64,000 nt of DNA. Source: Sphingobacterium allocomposti (lineage in GTDB: Bacteria; Bacteroidota; Bacteroidia; Sphingobacteriales; Sphingobacteriaceae). A program made the position numbers and the translations under genes. Location: NCBI RefSeq assembly GCF_008124885.1, contig NZ_VNHX01000002.1, forward strand, positions 221,653-285,652, given 5' to 3'. The notes beneath the pieces were generated by a model, which was not told where the DNA came from, ran no database searches, and saw only the letters and a list, made by a program, of their open reading frames with translations. Of the stretch, positions 36,956 through 45,991 are shown piece after piece (within the stretch, counting starts at the first letter, position 1; each line of letters begins with the position of its first letter).

Positions 36956-37426
36956 TTATAGTTCAATGATTCTTAGTTGTTTGGCTTTTGCAATGGCTTG
37001 TGTTCGACTTTTAACGTCCATTTTGGAGTAGAGATTGGAAACGTGCGTTTTTACGGTACTTAAAGAAAGGAATATCCTTGTAGCAATTTCTGCATTGCTG
37101 TATCCTTTCGCCAAAAGCTGTAAGATTTCGTATTCTCTGCCGTTTAACTTCAACTTTTCAAGTGCAGCTTCGTCAAGGATGAATTCCGTCGATTGGTTTA
37201 CAACGATTTCTTTTTCTACAATTACGGTTTCGACTTTGGGCTTTATGACTTGTTTTGCCACCCATATCCCCAACGTAGTGAAAAACAGCGCTACAAGTCC
37301 GATATAAATATCTATCGCATTATCAACGATTAAGAATTTCCATTGCATCCATTTTAACGCGAATATTAGAACGGCTAACGTTAGTCCGTATAAAATGATA
37401 TGTCGGAAGTCTTTTAACAACGTCAT
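36956..37426 (-). CDS. Membrane-anchored LuxR-family regulator
   Basis: 156 residues. Two N-terminal membrane helices (about 10-27 and 37-60) precede a coiled linker and a C-terminal GerE/LuxR helix-turn-helix (GREYEILQLLAKGYSNAEIA ... LSLSTVKTHVSNLYSKMDV, about 95-145). There is no receiver domain. It probably controls transcription from the membrane; such short anchored LuxR proteins occur in Bacteroidota next to DUF4199 genes. Ligand or signal unknown. Confidence 0.85.
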   Translation of the reverse strand: MTLLKDFRHIILYGLTLAVLIFALKWMQWKFLIVDNAIDIYIGLVALFFTTLGIWVAKQVIKPKVETVIVEKEIVVNQSTEFILDEAALEKLKLNGREYEILQLLAKGYSNAEIATRIFLSLSTVKTHVSNLYSKMDVKSRTQAIAKAKQLRIIEL

Positions 37427-37519
37427 TGTTTTGCAGGTGTGATTCTTACGTCCTCATCAATTTCTAAGCAATATTGCCCCGTTCTTCGGTGGGCCGTGCT
37501 GGGAGAAATAACCGGACGA

Positions 37520-38317
37520 CTAACGGCCGTAGATATCGTTTAGTTCTTTTGCTAACCGTACGCCCGCTTTAAGCAGACATGCTTCCATGGGATACTTAAA
37601 TCGATAGATGTATTCATACCGTAAATTGGCATTCTGCGCAACGTCATCGTAGATCTCATTGGCCAGTTGATGCGATTCGTAGAGCCACTGTTCAAATGTT
37701 GTGTCCGTGAACTGTTTGTAATAGGACTGATCGTAGATATCAAGTACACGCGCATACTCTGTGTAGCTGTATTTCTCGTTGTCGATGAGGTCCGAATCCC
37801 ACACGCGGTGGATGTTTGCTTTCTTTCCAAAAAAATCGACTTCAATCTTATTGCCTCCGAGATCCTCGGCACGGCTGACATGCATCGGCTGATGCGCATC
37901 AGCAAGAAGGTGGACGATAAAATATAGGTGTTGCTGCTGTTCTTTTAAGGAGAGATTGTTGCGCTGTGCCTCGTTCTTTATACGTAGATACGCCTTGTAA
38001 AGATTGTTTTCAGGCGAGGCGGATAATGCGGCCGTAAACCTTTCGAAGTCCAGATTGCCTTCGGTATTTAGAAAGTGATACGTGCCTGTGCTATTTAACG
38101 CTGGATCTGGATCAGATTTAATAAAGTCGGCCCAGTTTGACCAATAAGCCAGCTTTTGATTTCCGATAATTTTGTGGATGTTTTTCCGGGCTTTTCTGTT
38201 CAGATGGTTTTCTGCGATTTCCGCAATGACACGATGCCCCGTCATACCCCAGGCGCTGACCCACTCATGTTGCAGCAGCAGTGCACATGCCAGAACGAGC
38301 TTTAAGAGATTTTTCAT
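37520..38317 (-). CDS. S1/P1-family secreted nuclease
   Basis: 265 residues from the ATG at 38317, which opens a signal peptide (MKNLLKLVLACALLL) ending at AWG. The frame is open to 38431, but a promoter box lies there. Mature residue Trp (AWGMTGHRVIAEIA) is the zinc-binding N-terminus of this family; later metal-binding His/Asp motifs include HLLADAHQPMHVSR and NIHRVWDSDLI. It degrades single-stranded nucleic acids outside the inner membrane, likely for phosphate or nucleoside scavenging. An alternative start is 38347. Confidence 0.93.
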   Translation of the reverse strand: MKNLLKLVLACALLLQHEWVSAWGMTGHRVIAEIAENHLNRKARKNIHKIIGNQKLAYWSNWADFIKSDPDPALNSTGTYHFLNTEGNLDFERFTAALSASPENNLYKAYLRIKNEAQRNNLSLKEQQQHLYFIVHLLADAHQPMHVSRAEDLGGNKIEVDFFGKKANIHRVWDSDLIDNEKYSYTEYARVLDIYDQSYYKQFTDTTFEQWLYESHQLANEIYDDVAQNANLRYEYIYRFKYPMEACLLKAGVRLAKELNDIYGR

Positions 38318-38418
38318 ATATGTTTGTATTTGCTTTTTAACGGCCATAGCAATATTCCTGTGTGCCTGCGCTAGCGAAAACAGGAGTATTTTATATAACA
38401 ATTTTTTTGTGACCTCTA

Positions 38419-38448
38419 CAAAGGTACACATCTTCTTTTTTTTACAAG
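38419..38448 (-). promoter_or_regulatory. Promoter of the S1/P1 nuclease gene
   Basis: On the minus strand TACCTTTG at 38426-38419 with TTG (part of CTTG) about 19 bases upstream. The predicted start lies near 38413, giving a leader of roughly 95 bases to the 38317 ATG. Confidence 0.45.
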
Positions 38449-38503
38449 GTGTTTTTGGTGAATAGCACTGTGAAAGGAGGGGGGAAGGTTGAACCTCGAT
38501 CTA

Positions 38504-38968
38504 TTATTTGAATAGATCAAAGCCATATCGGGCGGTCGACCAGAATGCGTCCAGTGCCATCATTCGTGGCTTAAAGAAAGCGATAAGATCGGGCCAGTCC
38601 TCCTGCCGGAAAACCGACACCCTTGTATCCAGCCGTTTGCCAATCCGGGAAGTGGGCTTTCCGTACGCATCATAGTATGTGGCATCCCATTCCCATTCCT
38701 CGTCAAGCTCGGCATGCAACAGCGTGCGGTAGGTCTGGAACTGCTCAAACATCAGAAGGCGGATGCCTTCATCGGGATGTGCTATTTCTATATATATGTG
38801 TGCATTTTTATTATCTGCATCCATACGGAAGAACAGGTGCCTGATTCCTGTTTTATAGTTGATCCAGTTTATTTTTTGTCCATCCTCGCCGGGCACTAAT
38901 GCCATAAACTGTCCAAAACCCGTCCAGAATTTCTCTTTTAACTTTTTTGCTTCTTCCCTTGAGTACAA
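38504..38968 (-). CDS. DUF4268 domain protein
   Basis: 154 residues if translation starts at TTG 38968, which gives LYSREEAKKLKEKFWTGFGQ, the normal start of this family; a TTG at 38986 gives six more residues. No ATG fits. The conserved core includes WINYKTGIRHLFFRMDADN and DARVS-like FRQEDWPDLIAFFKPRM. DUF4268 resembles restriction-endonuclease-like folds, but this short form has no obvious catalytic cluster. The function is unknown. Confidence 0.8.
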   Translation of the reverse strand: MYSREEAKKLKEKFWTGFGQFMALVPGEDGQKINWINYKTGIRHLFFRMDADNKNAHIYIEIAHPDEGIRLLMFEQFQTYRTLLHAELDEEWEWDATYYDAYGKPTSRIGKRLDTRVSVFRQEDWPDLIAFFKPRMMALDAFWSTARYGFDLFK

Positions 38969-39036
38969 CGTCTTTCCTTTTTTCAAAGCTATAAATTTAT
39001 GCGCAAACTTTCGGTTGTCTGTGTTGTTTAATCGCT

Positions 39037-39573
39037 ATGATGGATAAGAAAAAGTCACTGCTGTTGCTGACAGCCGTTGCCGCGGGAACGACGCTGTATA
39101 ATGTTTTGAAGCCGATCAGGTCAAACGTCTCCGTGGTTCAGGGGTTTGAAAAGGATAGATATTTGGGCGAATGGTATGAAATTGCCCGCCTCGACTTCCG
39201 GTGGGAGCGGAATCTGAAGAATGTGATCGCCTCGTATTCTTTGAACGACGATGGGACAATTCAGGTGCATAACCAAGGTTACGATATCGCGAAGGCAAAG
39301 TACAGACAAAGTACCGGAAAAGTTAAGTTTGTCCGCGGGGAAGATGAAGGGGCGCTGAAAGTCTCCTTTTTTGGACCGTTTTATGCCGGATATAATGTCG
39401 TGATGGTGGAGGAAAATTATCAGCAGGCGCTCGTATTTGGTCAGAATCTGGATTACATGTGGATTTTGTCACGGACAAAAGATATTCCACCTGCGGTGAA
39501 GGAGAAGTATCTTGATTATGCCCGACGCTCCGGTTATGCGGTGGACAAACTGGTTTGGACAGTACAGGATTAG
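39037..39573 (+). CDS. Lipocalin-family protein (Blc-like)
   Basis: 178 residues. An N-terminal hydrophobic stretch (about 6-25, no lipobox Cys) precedes GFEKDRYLGEWYEIARLDFRWER, the GxW lipocalin signature, and LGFD-type strands to YARRSGYAVDKLVW at the end. Blc-type lipocalins bind fatty acids or lysophospholipids in the cell envelope. It is probably membrane-anchored or exported. A second ATG one codon later could be used. Confidence 0.9.
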   Translation: MMDKKKSLLLLTAVAAGTTLYNVLKPIRSNVSVVQGFEKDRYLGEWYEIARLDFRWERNLKNVIASYSLNDDGTIQVHNQGYDIAKAKYRQSTGKVKFVRGEDEGALKVSFFGPFYAGYNVVMVEENYQQALVFGQNLDYMWILSRTKDIPPAVKEKYLDYARRSGYAVDKLVWTVQD

Positions 39574-39952
39574 TTGCGGTCATCGCTTGCTGTCCCGGTA
39601 TTTATTTTTTCACGCGCAACATACGCTACAGAAGAGGCGGAACAATGAACCTAAAATGCCTCCGCATGAAGTGGATCGGATGATCTACTTGGCCAAAGAA
39701 ACATACTCCTGCCGGTGTCGTGGGAAGCTTCGCGTGCAGCCCGCGCCGAAATGGCGTTTATCGCCTGGAAACAGGCAGTAGACCATGCCGGCTCCTAACC
39801 ACTATGAAAGATGTTATATAGACGAGGTGATATGTTGTAACCTTCTTTGCCGACACTATCCATTTTAACTATTTTTAATGGATGCATTCATTTAAACATT
39901 CGGTTCGTGAATGCTGCACTTTTTATTTAGGTTTGGTCTTTTAAAGTTTAAT
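39574..39952. other. Intergenic, no gene recognised
   Basis: About 380 bases between the lipocalin and LacI genes. Two short overlapping frames read as peptide-like in parts (ending KWRLSPGNRQ and KQAVDHAGS) but neither has a plausible start, ribosome site or known family. Confidence 0.5.
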
Positions 39953-40984
39953 ATGTCACAGATTACAATAGTTGATTTAGCGGAAACGTTGGGATTATCT
40001 AAATCTACGGTGTCCCGGGCGTTTCGGGATAGTAATGATATTAGCGCCAAAACGAAAGCGCGTATTCTGGCGAAAGCGGAGGAGCTCGGTTTTTCACCCA
40101 ATCTTTACGCCAGCAGTCTGCGGGGCAACCGTAGCCAGACTATCGCGATCATCATTCCGGAGTTTGGTAACAAGTTTTTTAGCCAGGCAATAAAGGGTAT
40201 TGAATTGGTGGCGCGCTCGAAAAAATACCACACGTTGATCTACGTCACGGACCACAATGTAAAGAACGAGGCTTCCATTGTGCGCTCGCTGGTCAACGGC
40301 CGTGTCGACGGAGTGTTGATATCCGCATCGGGGGAGGGGAAAGATCATAGTCATCTGCAGGCCTTGGTCGACCATAACATTCCAACCGTCTTCTTCGACC
40401 GGAGCTACGATGACTTCCGGGGGCATTTCGTTACGGGTAACGACTTTGAGTCGAGCAGGCTCGCAACGCAGCACCTGATCGATAATGGGTGTAAAAGAAT
40501 TGCTTATCTGGTTATCAATCAAAACGTATCGATCGGTAAGATCCGCATGGACGGTTACAAACGGGCCTTGGAAGATAATCGTATAGCCTTTCAGGAAGAG
40601 TTGGTGCTAGACACTGAAAACGACGAAACGGAGAACAAAGCCGCTATCAGAAATCTTATTCGGACGTATCGACCTGATGGGATTTTCGCTTCTGTCGAAC
40701 GGCTGGCCATATCAGCTATCCGGGTCGCGCAGGAAGAAAATCTGAAGATTCCAGATGACCTAAAATTGATATGTTTTTCCTGCTTAGACATCACGGATCT
40801 GTTGAATCCTTCTCTCAGCGTTGTGAAGCAACCCGCGTTTGACATGGGAAAACAGGCCGCCAATTTCCTTTTTCAGTCATTGGACAAACCAACCGAGATG
40901 GTTGAGCAGCAGACAACGTTGCTGGAATCCAGCCTTATTTTTCAGGATTCAAGCCAAAGAATCCGGATTTCGAAAAAAAATTAA
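39953..40984 (+). CDS. LacI-family repressor of the maltodextrin locus
   Basis: 343 residues from the ATG at 39953; a longer frame adds 14 non-conserved residues. The N-terminal HTH is ITIVDLAETLGLSKSTVSRAF (residues 4-24), with the hinge AEELGFSPNLYASSLRG, then a periplasmic-binding-like sensor domain. It directly precedes the Sus-type locus and two matching palindromes follow it, so it most likely controls that locus, with a maltose-type sugar as a plausible effector. Confidence 0.93.
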   Translation: MSQITIVDLAETLGLSKSTVSRAFRDSNDISAKTKARILAKAEELGFSPNLYASSLRGNRSQTIAIIIPEFGNKFFSQAIKGIELVARSKKYHTLIYVTDHNVKNEASIVRSLVNGRVDGVLISASGEGKDHSHLQALVDHNIPTVFFDRSYDDFRGHFVTGNDFESSRLATQHLIDNGCKRIAYLVINQNVSIGKIRMDGYKRALEDNRIAFQEELVLDTENDETENKAAIRNLIRTYRPDGIFASVERLAISAIRVAQEENLKIPDDLKLICFSCLDITDLLNPSLSVVKQPAFDMGKQAANFLFQSLDKPTEMVEQQTTLLESSLIFQDSSQRIRISKKN

Positions 40985-40992
40985 CTTATTAC

Positions 40993-41023
40993 TTTGGAAT
41001 ATCCCCGGAACATTTTATCTTTG
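40993..41023 (+). promoter_or_regulatory. Promoter of the maltodextrin locus
   Basis: TTTG at 40993-40996, 19 bases, TATCTTTG at 41016-41023: an exact match to the Bacteroidota consensus. The start site is expected near 41029, at the first operator. A degenerate GGAACATT half-site lies in the spacer. Confidence 0.7.
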
Positions 41024-41028
41024 AACTG

Positions 41029-41048
41029 TTTCGGGAACATTCCCGAAA
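41029..41048. promoter_or_regulatory. LacI-type operator O1
   Basis: A 20-base perfect palindrome TTTCGGGAACATTCCCGAAA with CA centre, starting five bases after the -7 box. Its position would block transcription initiation or early elongation. Confidence 0.7.
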
Positions 41049-41132
41049 TGCTAACAATTATAGAGGGATCACAAGAGTAAGCTGTATTTATTATACTTTA
41101 TGTTCTTCCATAATTAAGTTTTACGGATTTTT

Positions 41133-41148
41133 TCGGGAACATTCCCGA
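41133..41148. promoter_or_regulatory. LacI-type operator O2
   Basis: A 16-base palindrome TCGGGAACATTCCCGA, same core as O1, 102 bases centre to centre from it, in the leader of susC. The spacing is close to ten helical turns, which would allow a repression loop. Confidence 0.65.
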
Positions 41149-41384
41149 TGGTTTGTTAACCGCTTTTGAGGATGAAAACGAACATACGATTGCTATGTAT
41201 GATGGCACTTCGGCCTGTCACCGCTAGGAAGGGAGCAAGAGCTGGCCGGGACACTATCATAAATCTGACAGGATAAACGGATATCACTGGCATTGATCGG
41301 TAAACCGATAGGCCTATTGCATATCCCCTGCCCACATATTTAAATGCAAATAATTAAACAGTTAACCATACACAAACTAAACAT

Positions 41385-44366
41385 ATGATGAACACATTCA
41401 CATTACGTAGCGTAATGGCCATCGGTTTCTTAATGTTGCTTTGTACACTGACGTTTGCACAGACTGCACGGCTTCATGGCCGCGTTGTAGATAGCGAAGG
41501 GAACGCTGTGCCGGGGGCAACAGTTCAACTCATTGGCCAGCAAAACGCCACCTCTACCAGTGCAGAGGGCGTATATTCTTTTAACAGTGTTACGCCGGGT
41601 CTATACAAAGTAGGCGTATTCATGATCGGCTACGATCAGAAGGAACAAAACATCAATTTGGCGGCTGGTGACAACACGCTGAATTTTACCTTGACGGCTA
41701 TTGCCAGTGGCCTTGATGAAGTTGTGGTCATCGGATACGGTACACAGAAGAAAGGTGAACTAACGGGCTCGCTTACGACGGTCTCTTCGGAAGATTTTCA
41801 GAAAGGACTTATCAGCTCGCCCGAGCAGTTGATAGCTGGTAAAGTGGCTGGCGTCCAGATTACCAGCAGTGGCGGACAGCCCGGTGCAAGCAGTACGATC
41901 CGCGTACGGGCGGGGGCATCGTTAAATGCAAGTAACGACCCGCTGATTGTCGTCGATGGGGTACCGCTTTCGACCGGTGCGATTTCAGGTGTTGCCAATC
42001 CTTTAAGCCTGATCAACCCAAACGACATTGAGACGTTTACGGTGTTGAAAGATGCCAACGCAACGGCCATTTACGGCTCGCGTGCATCGAATGGGGTAAT
42101 CCTGATCACGACAAAAAAGGGTGTGAGCGGAAAGCCTACGGTTAACTTTAGCTCCCAGAATTCGCTGGCACAGGTGGCCAGGAAGGTCGATGTGCTTTCG
42201 GCTGATCAGATCCGTGAATACGTCCACGCTGAGGGGAACGATGCGCAGCGGGCAGCCCTCGGTGATGCTAACACAGACTGGCAGGACGAGATCTACCGGG
42301 AAGCGTTCGCCTCGGATAACAACCTAAGTGTAGCAGGGTCTATTCGTTCCAATCTGCCTTATCGGATATCCGTAGGTTACTTGAACCAGCAGGGAATATT
42401 AAAGCGCGACCGTATGGAGCGGACGACCGCCGGCATCAACTTTGCACCTAAATTTTTTGACAACAGCCTCCGGATAGATATCAATTTAAAGGGGTCTATA
42501 TCAAGTTCGCAATTTGCGAATCAGGATGCCATTGGTGCTGCTATACAGTTTGATCCGACTAAACCTGTGCATACTGAAAACCGGTTTGGTAATTACTATG
42601 AATGGACACAGTTTAACAATGATACAAAGCGGGAGGATCCGAACCCGAATGCGCCGCGGAACCCTGTGGCGCTGATAGATCTGAAGGACGACCATGGAAA
42701 GGTGTCTAGAAGCTTCGGTAATATCCAATTCGATTATGCACTGCCTTTCCTTCCCGAACTCCATGCGAATCTTAACCTCGGGTACGATGTGTCTAGAGGC
42801 GAGGGCGGTGTCTTTATTCCGGAATTCGCAGCGTCGCATATTAACACGCTGGGCGAGGTTACCCGGTATAAGAAGGAGATTAATAATACCGTAGGCGAGT
42901 TTTACCTGAACTATACAAAGGATCTGACGGATATTCAAAGCAATATCAATGTGACTGCGGGCTATGGTTATTATGATAATAGATCGAAGGAATACAATTT
43001 TGACAGGACAAGCGCCGACGGTACAGTATTGAGTACGCCAGCTTTTCCTTTCGATATTCCACATAGCAGACTGATCTCGTATTACGGGCGTTTAATTTAT
43101 ACCTATTCCAACAAATACATTTTTTCTGGGACTGTGCGTACGGACGGGTCGTCGCGCTTTAGCGCAGAGAACAGATGGGGCGTATTTCCTTCGCTTGGCG
43201 CGACCTGGCGTATTAAAGAGGAAAGTTTCTTAAAAGAAAATACGGCTGTTTCTGACCTGAACCTGCGACTGAGTTATGGTGTCACGGGCCAACAGGATGG
43301 TATAGCCAACTTCTCTTACCTGCCAAATTATGTGCGAAGCGTGAATGAGTCGCTGTATCAGTTCGGGGATACGTTTTACCCGATGTATACTCCCCTAGCA
43401 TATGACAGAAATATCCGGTGGGAAAGCACCGCGACGTATAACGGAGGAATCGATTATGGGTTTCTCGATGGACGGCTTTCGGGTAGCGTCGATGTGTATT
43501 TTAAGAAGACAAAAGATTTACTAAGTACAATACCGATCCCTGTGGGAACGAACTTCAGTAACCTACTGTTGACGAACGTCGGAAATATGGAAAACAGAGG
43601 GGTAGAATTCAGCCTTAACGGAGCGGCCATCCGTAACGAAGATCTACGTCTTGACCTGGGCTTTAACTTTACTTACAACCGCAGTAAAGTCACCAACTTA
43701 ACGGCAGTCGACGATCCTAATTATCTTGTAGAGCAGGGAGGTATATCCGGCAGCACCGGAAATAACATTCAGGCACATGTCGTGAACCACGTACCGTACA
43801 GCTACCGTGTATTCAAACAGGTGTATGGCGAAGACGGGCGTCCGCTGGAAGAGGTTTACGAAGACCTGAACGGAGATGGTATCATCAATGATAATGACCG
43901 TTACTTTTATAAATCGCCCCTTCCGGACTACTTACTCGGGTTTACGGCGCAGCTGAACTATAGAAAATGGACATTGAACACCGTGCTGCGGTCAAACATC
44001 GGCAACTATGTTTATGATAATGTATCTTCCAATTTTGCGAGCCGTTACAATGTGCTTGACCCGAACGGGCCGATAAACAATGCGCCTGTGACGTTTCTAA
44101 GTGCGCAGTTTAATCAAAAACAGTACAATAGCGACTACTATATCCATAATGCATCATTCTTAAAAATGGATAATCTGTCTTTAAGCTACGCTGCGGGAAG
44201 CATTCTTCGAAACGGGGTTGGACGGCTAACCATCTCGGCAAACGTACAGAACGTGTTTGTTGTGAGTAACTACAAGGGTGTCGATCCGGAAATTAATGGT
44301 GGTATCGATAACCGCTTTTATCCGCGGCCGCGAACCTATGTTTTAGGCATAAACTTAGACTTTTAA
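41385..44366 (+). CDS. susC: SusC/RagA-family TonB-linked outer-membrane transporter
   Basis: 993 residues. The signal peptide is followed by a carboxypeptidase-regulatory-like domain (ARLHGRVVDSEGNAVPGATV to about 105), a TonB-box-like DEVVVIGYGTQKKGELTGS segment, the plug and a beta-barrel ending in LGINLDF. It imports oligosaccharides across the outer membrane using TonB energy and forms a complex with SusD. An ATG one codon downstream is possible. Context predicts maltodextrins. Confidence 0.97.
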   Translation: MMNTFTLRSVMAIGFLMLLCTLTFAQTARLHGRVVDSEGNAVPGATVQLIGQQNATSTSAEGVYSFNSVTPGLYKVGVFMIGYDQKEQNINLAAGDNTLNFTLTAIASGLDEVVVIGYGTQKKGELTGSLTTVSSEDFQKGLISSPEQLIAGKVAGVQITSSGGQPGASSTIRVRAGASLNASNDPLIVVDGVPLSTGAISGVANPLSLINPNDIETFTVLKDANATAIYGSRASNGVILITTKKGVSGKPTVNFSSQNSLAQVARKVDVLSADQIREYVHAEGNDAQRAALGDANTDWQDEIYREAFASDNNLSVAGSIRSNLPYRISVGYLNQQGILKRDRMERTTAGINFAPKFFDNSLRIDINLKGSISSSQFANQDAIGAAIQFDPTKPVHTENRFGNYYEWTQFNNDTKREDPNPNAPRNPVALIDLKDDHGKVSRSFGNIQFDYALPFLPELHANLNLGYDVSRGEGGVFIPEFAASHINTLGEVTRYKKEINNTVGEFYLNYTKDLTDIQSNINVTAGYGYYDNRSKEYNFDRTSADGTVLSTPAFPFDIPHSRLISYYGRLIYTYSNKYIFSGTVRTDGSSRFSAENRWGVFPSLGATWRIKEESFLKENTAVSDLNLRLSYGVTGQQDGIANFSYLPNYVRSVNESLYQFGDTFYPMYTPLAYDRNIRWESTATYNGGIDYGFLDGRLSGSVDVYFKKTKDLLSTIPIPVGTNFSNLLLTNVGNMENRGVEFSLNGAAIRNEDLRLDLGFNFTYNRSKVTNLTAVDDPNYLVEQGGISGSTGNNIQAHVVNHVPYSYRVFKQVYGEDGRPLEEVYEDLNGDGIINDNDRYFYKSPLPDYLLGFTAQLNYRKWTLNTVLRSNIGNYVYDNVSSNFASRYNVLDPNGPINNAPVTFLSAQFNQKQYNSDYYIHNASFLKMDNLSLSYAAGSILRNGVGRLTISANVQNVFVVSNYKGVDPEINGGIDNRFYPRPRTYVLGINLDF

Positions 44367-44383
44367 CCCTTAACTGAAAAAAA

Positions 44384-45964
44384 ATGAAACGGATTATATT
44401 TTTAGCAATCGGTGCGGCTCTGTTCCTGGGAAGCTGCAGTCAGAATCTGGATTTACGGCCAACAAACGACATCACGGCGGATGTTGCTTATGGTTCGCCG
44501 GAGGGATATAAAAATGCGTTGGCCAAGGTGTACGGTAGCTTCGCCTTGACAAGCGGCGCGGGGCCCGGAAACAGCGACCTTGGTGGCATAGATGCTGGGA
44601 CGTCCGATTTTTTACGCCTTTACTGGAATGCACAGGAGTTGACGACGGACGAAGGTATTTGTGCCTGGCTGGGCGATCCGGGCGTAGCCGAACTCAACTA
44701 TCAGACGTGGAATTCCAGTAATGTTATGCTACGTGGGTTGTATACGCGGAGTATCTACCACATTACGGTCATCAATGAGTTTTTACGTGAAAGTACCGAC
44801 GAAAAATTGGCAGCGAGAGGTATTACGGGCGCTGACGCTACAGCTATCCAGCAATACCGCGCGGAAGCTAGGTTTCTCCGTGCTTACCAGTATTGGGTAC
44901 TCATGGATCTGTTCGGTAACCCGCCGTTTATAACGGAGGAAAATGAAATAGGTATCACACCTCCGCAGCAGATTAAACGTGCCGATCTGTTTGCTTATGT
45001 GGAGGCTGAGCTGCTTGCCATTGAAAATTTGTTAGCCGGACCTAGGCAAAACGAATACGCCCGTGCTGATAGGGCTGCCGCCTGGGCACTCTTAGCTCGT
45101 CTGTACCTCAACGCAGAAGTGTACCTGGGGCAAGGCAACGGTAAGTATAGCGAGGCTGTAACCTATGCTTCTAAGGTGATTGACGCAGGGTATAACCTGA
45201 TGTCGGAGTATAATCGGCTCTTTATGGCGGATAACGACCAGAACAACCCGGAGGTGATCTTTCCTATCGCGTACGACGGGGTGCAGACGCAGAATAACGG
45301 TGGAACTACTTTTATCATCAACTCATCCGTACACGGCTCGATGACGCCAGCTAATTTCGGAATTCCGGGTGGGGGTTGGGGCGGTAACCGTAGTCGGAGT
45401 ACGCTGCCGGCCGCCTTTGATGATGTTAGCGGTGACACGGATAAGCGGGCAATGTTTTTTGGCAGTAACCCTAATATCGAGGATCCGGCGGTATTCACGG
45501 AAGGATTGGCCGTTACTAAATTCACCAATAAAACTTCCGCCGGTGGGGATGGCCGCTCGGTCAACGGCACATTTGTGTCGACTGATTTTCCGCTGTTCCG
45601 TCTGGCTGAGCAATATCTGATCTATGCAGAGGCTGTGCTGCGCGGGGGAGCGGGCGGTAGCAATAACCAAGCACTGGCATATCTTAACCTTCTCAGAGAG
45701 CGGGCGTATGGTAACGCGTCGGGTAATCTCACGGCTGTCTCGCTGGACATCGTGTTGAATGAGCGAAGCCGGGAGCTGTATTGGGAAGCTTTCCGACGGA
45801 CCGACCTAATCCGTTATGGACGGTATACCGGGGGAAATTATCTGTGGCCCTTTAAAGGGGGGCTGGCAGCAGGTCGGGCTGTTGAATCTTTTCGCACCCT
45901 TTTCCCTATTCCCGCAGCGGATATGATCGCCAATCCGAATCTAGAACAAAATACGGGGTATTAA
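44384..45964 (+). CDS. susD: SusD/RagB-family starch-binding lipoprotein
   Basis: 526 residues. The lipoprotein signal ends in LGSCSQN (Cys18). The N-terminal RagB/SusD region has ADVAYGSPEGYKNALAKVY, and the C-terminal half holds NERSRELYWEAFRRTDLIRY, a family signature. It is the surface glycan-binding lid on SusC. It follows susC by 17 bases in the same operon. Confidence 0.96.
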   Translation: MKRIIFLAIGAALFLGSCSQNLDLRPTNDITADVAYGSPEGYKNALAKVYGSFALTSGAGPGNSDLGGIDAGTSDFLRLYWNAQELTTDEGICAWLGDPGVAELNYQTWNSSNVMLRGLYTRSIYHITVINEFLRESTDEKLAARGITGADATAIQQYRAEARFLRAYQYWVLMDLFGNPPFITEENEIGITPPQQIKRADLFAYVEAELLAIENLLAGPRQNEYARADRAAAWALLARLYLNAEVYLGQGNGKYSEAVTYASKVIDAGYNLMSEYNRLFMADNDQNNPEVIFPIAYDGVQTQNNGGTTFIINSSVHGSMTPANFGIPGGGWGGNRSRSTLPAAFDDVSGDTDKRAMFFGSNPNIEDPAVFTEGLAVTKFTNKTSAGGDGRSVNGTFVSTDFPLFRLAEQYLIYAEAVLRGGAGGSNNQALAYLNLLRERAYGNASGNLTAVSLDIVLNERSRELYWEAFRRTDLIRYGRYTGGNYLWPFKGGLAAGRAVESFRTLFPIPAADMIANPNLEQNTGY

Positions 45965-45991
45965 TACAGGACATATTCAACTTAGGAACTA

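Larger units (their letters stand above)
40985..41384. other. Regulatory region between lacI and susC
   Basis: About 400 bases without a gene. It holds one near-perfect promoter (40993-41023), two LacI-type palindromes and a degenerate third half-site near 41011. The distance from the promoter to susC leaves a leader of about 350 bases. Confidence 0.7.

Noticed and set aside
39512..39781. 89-residue frame at the lipocalin end
   Set aside because: Overlaps the lipocalin and has no family or ribosome site.
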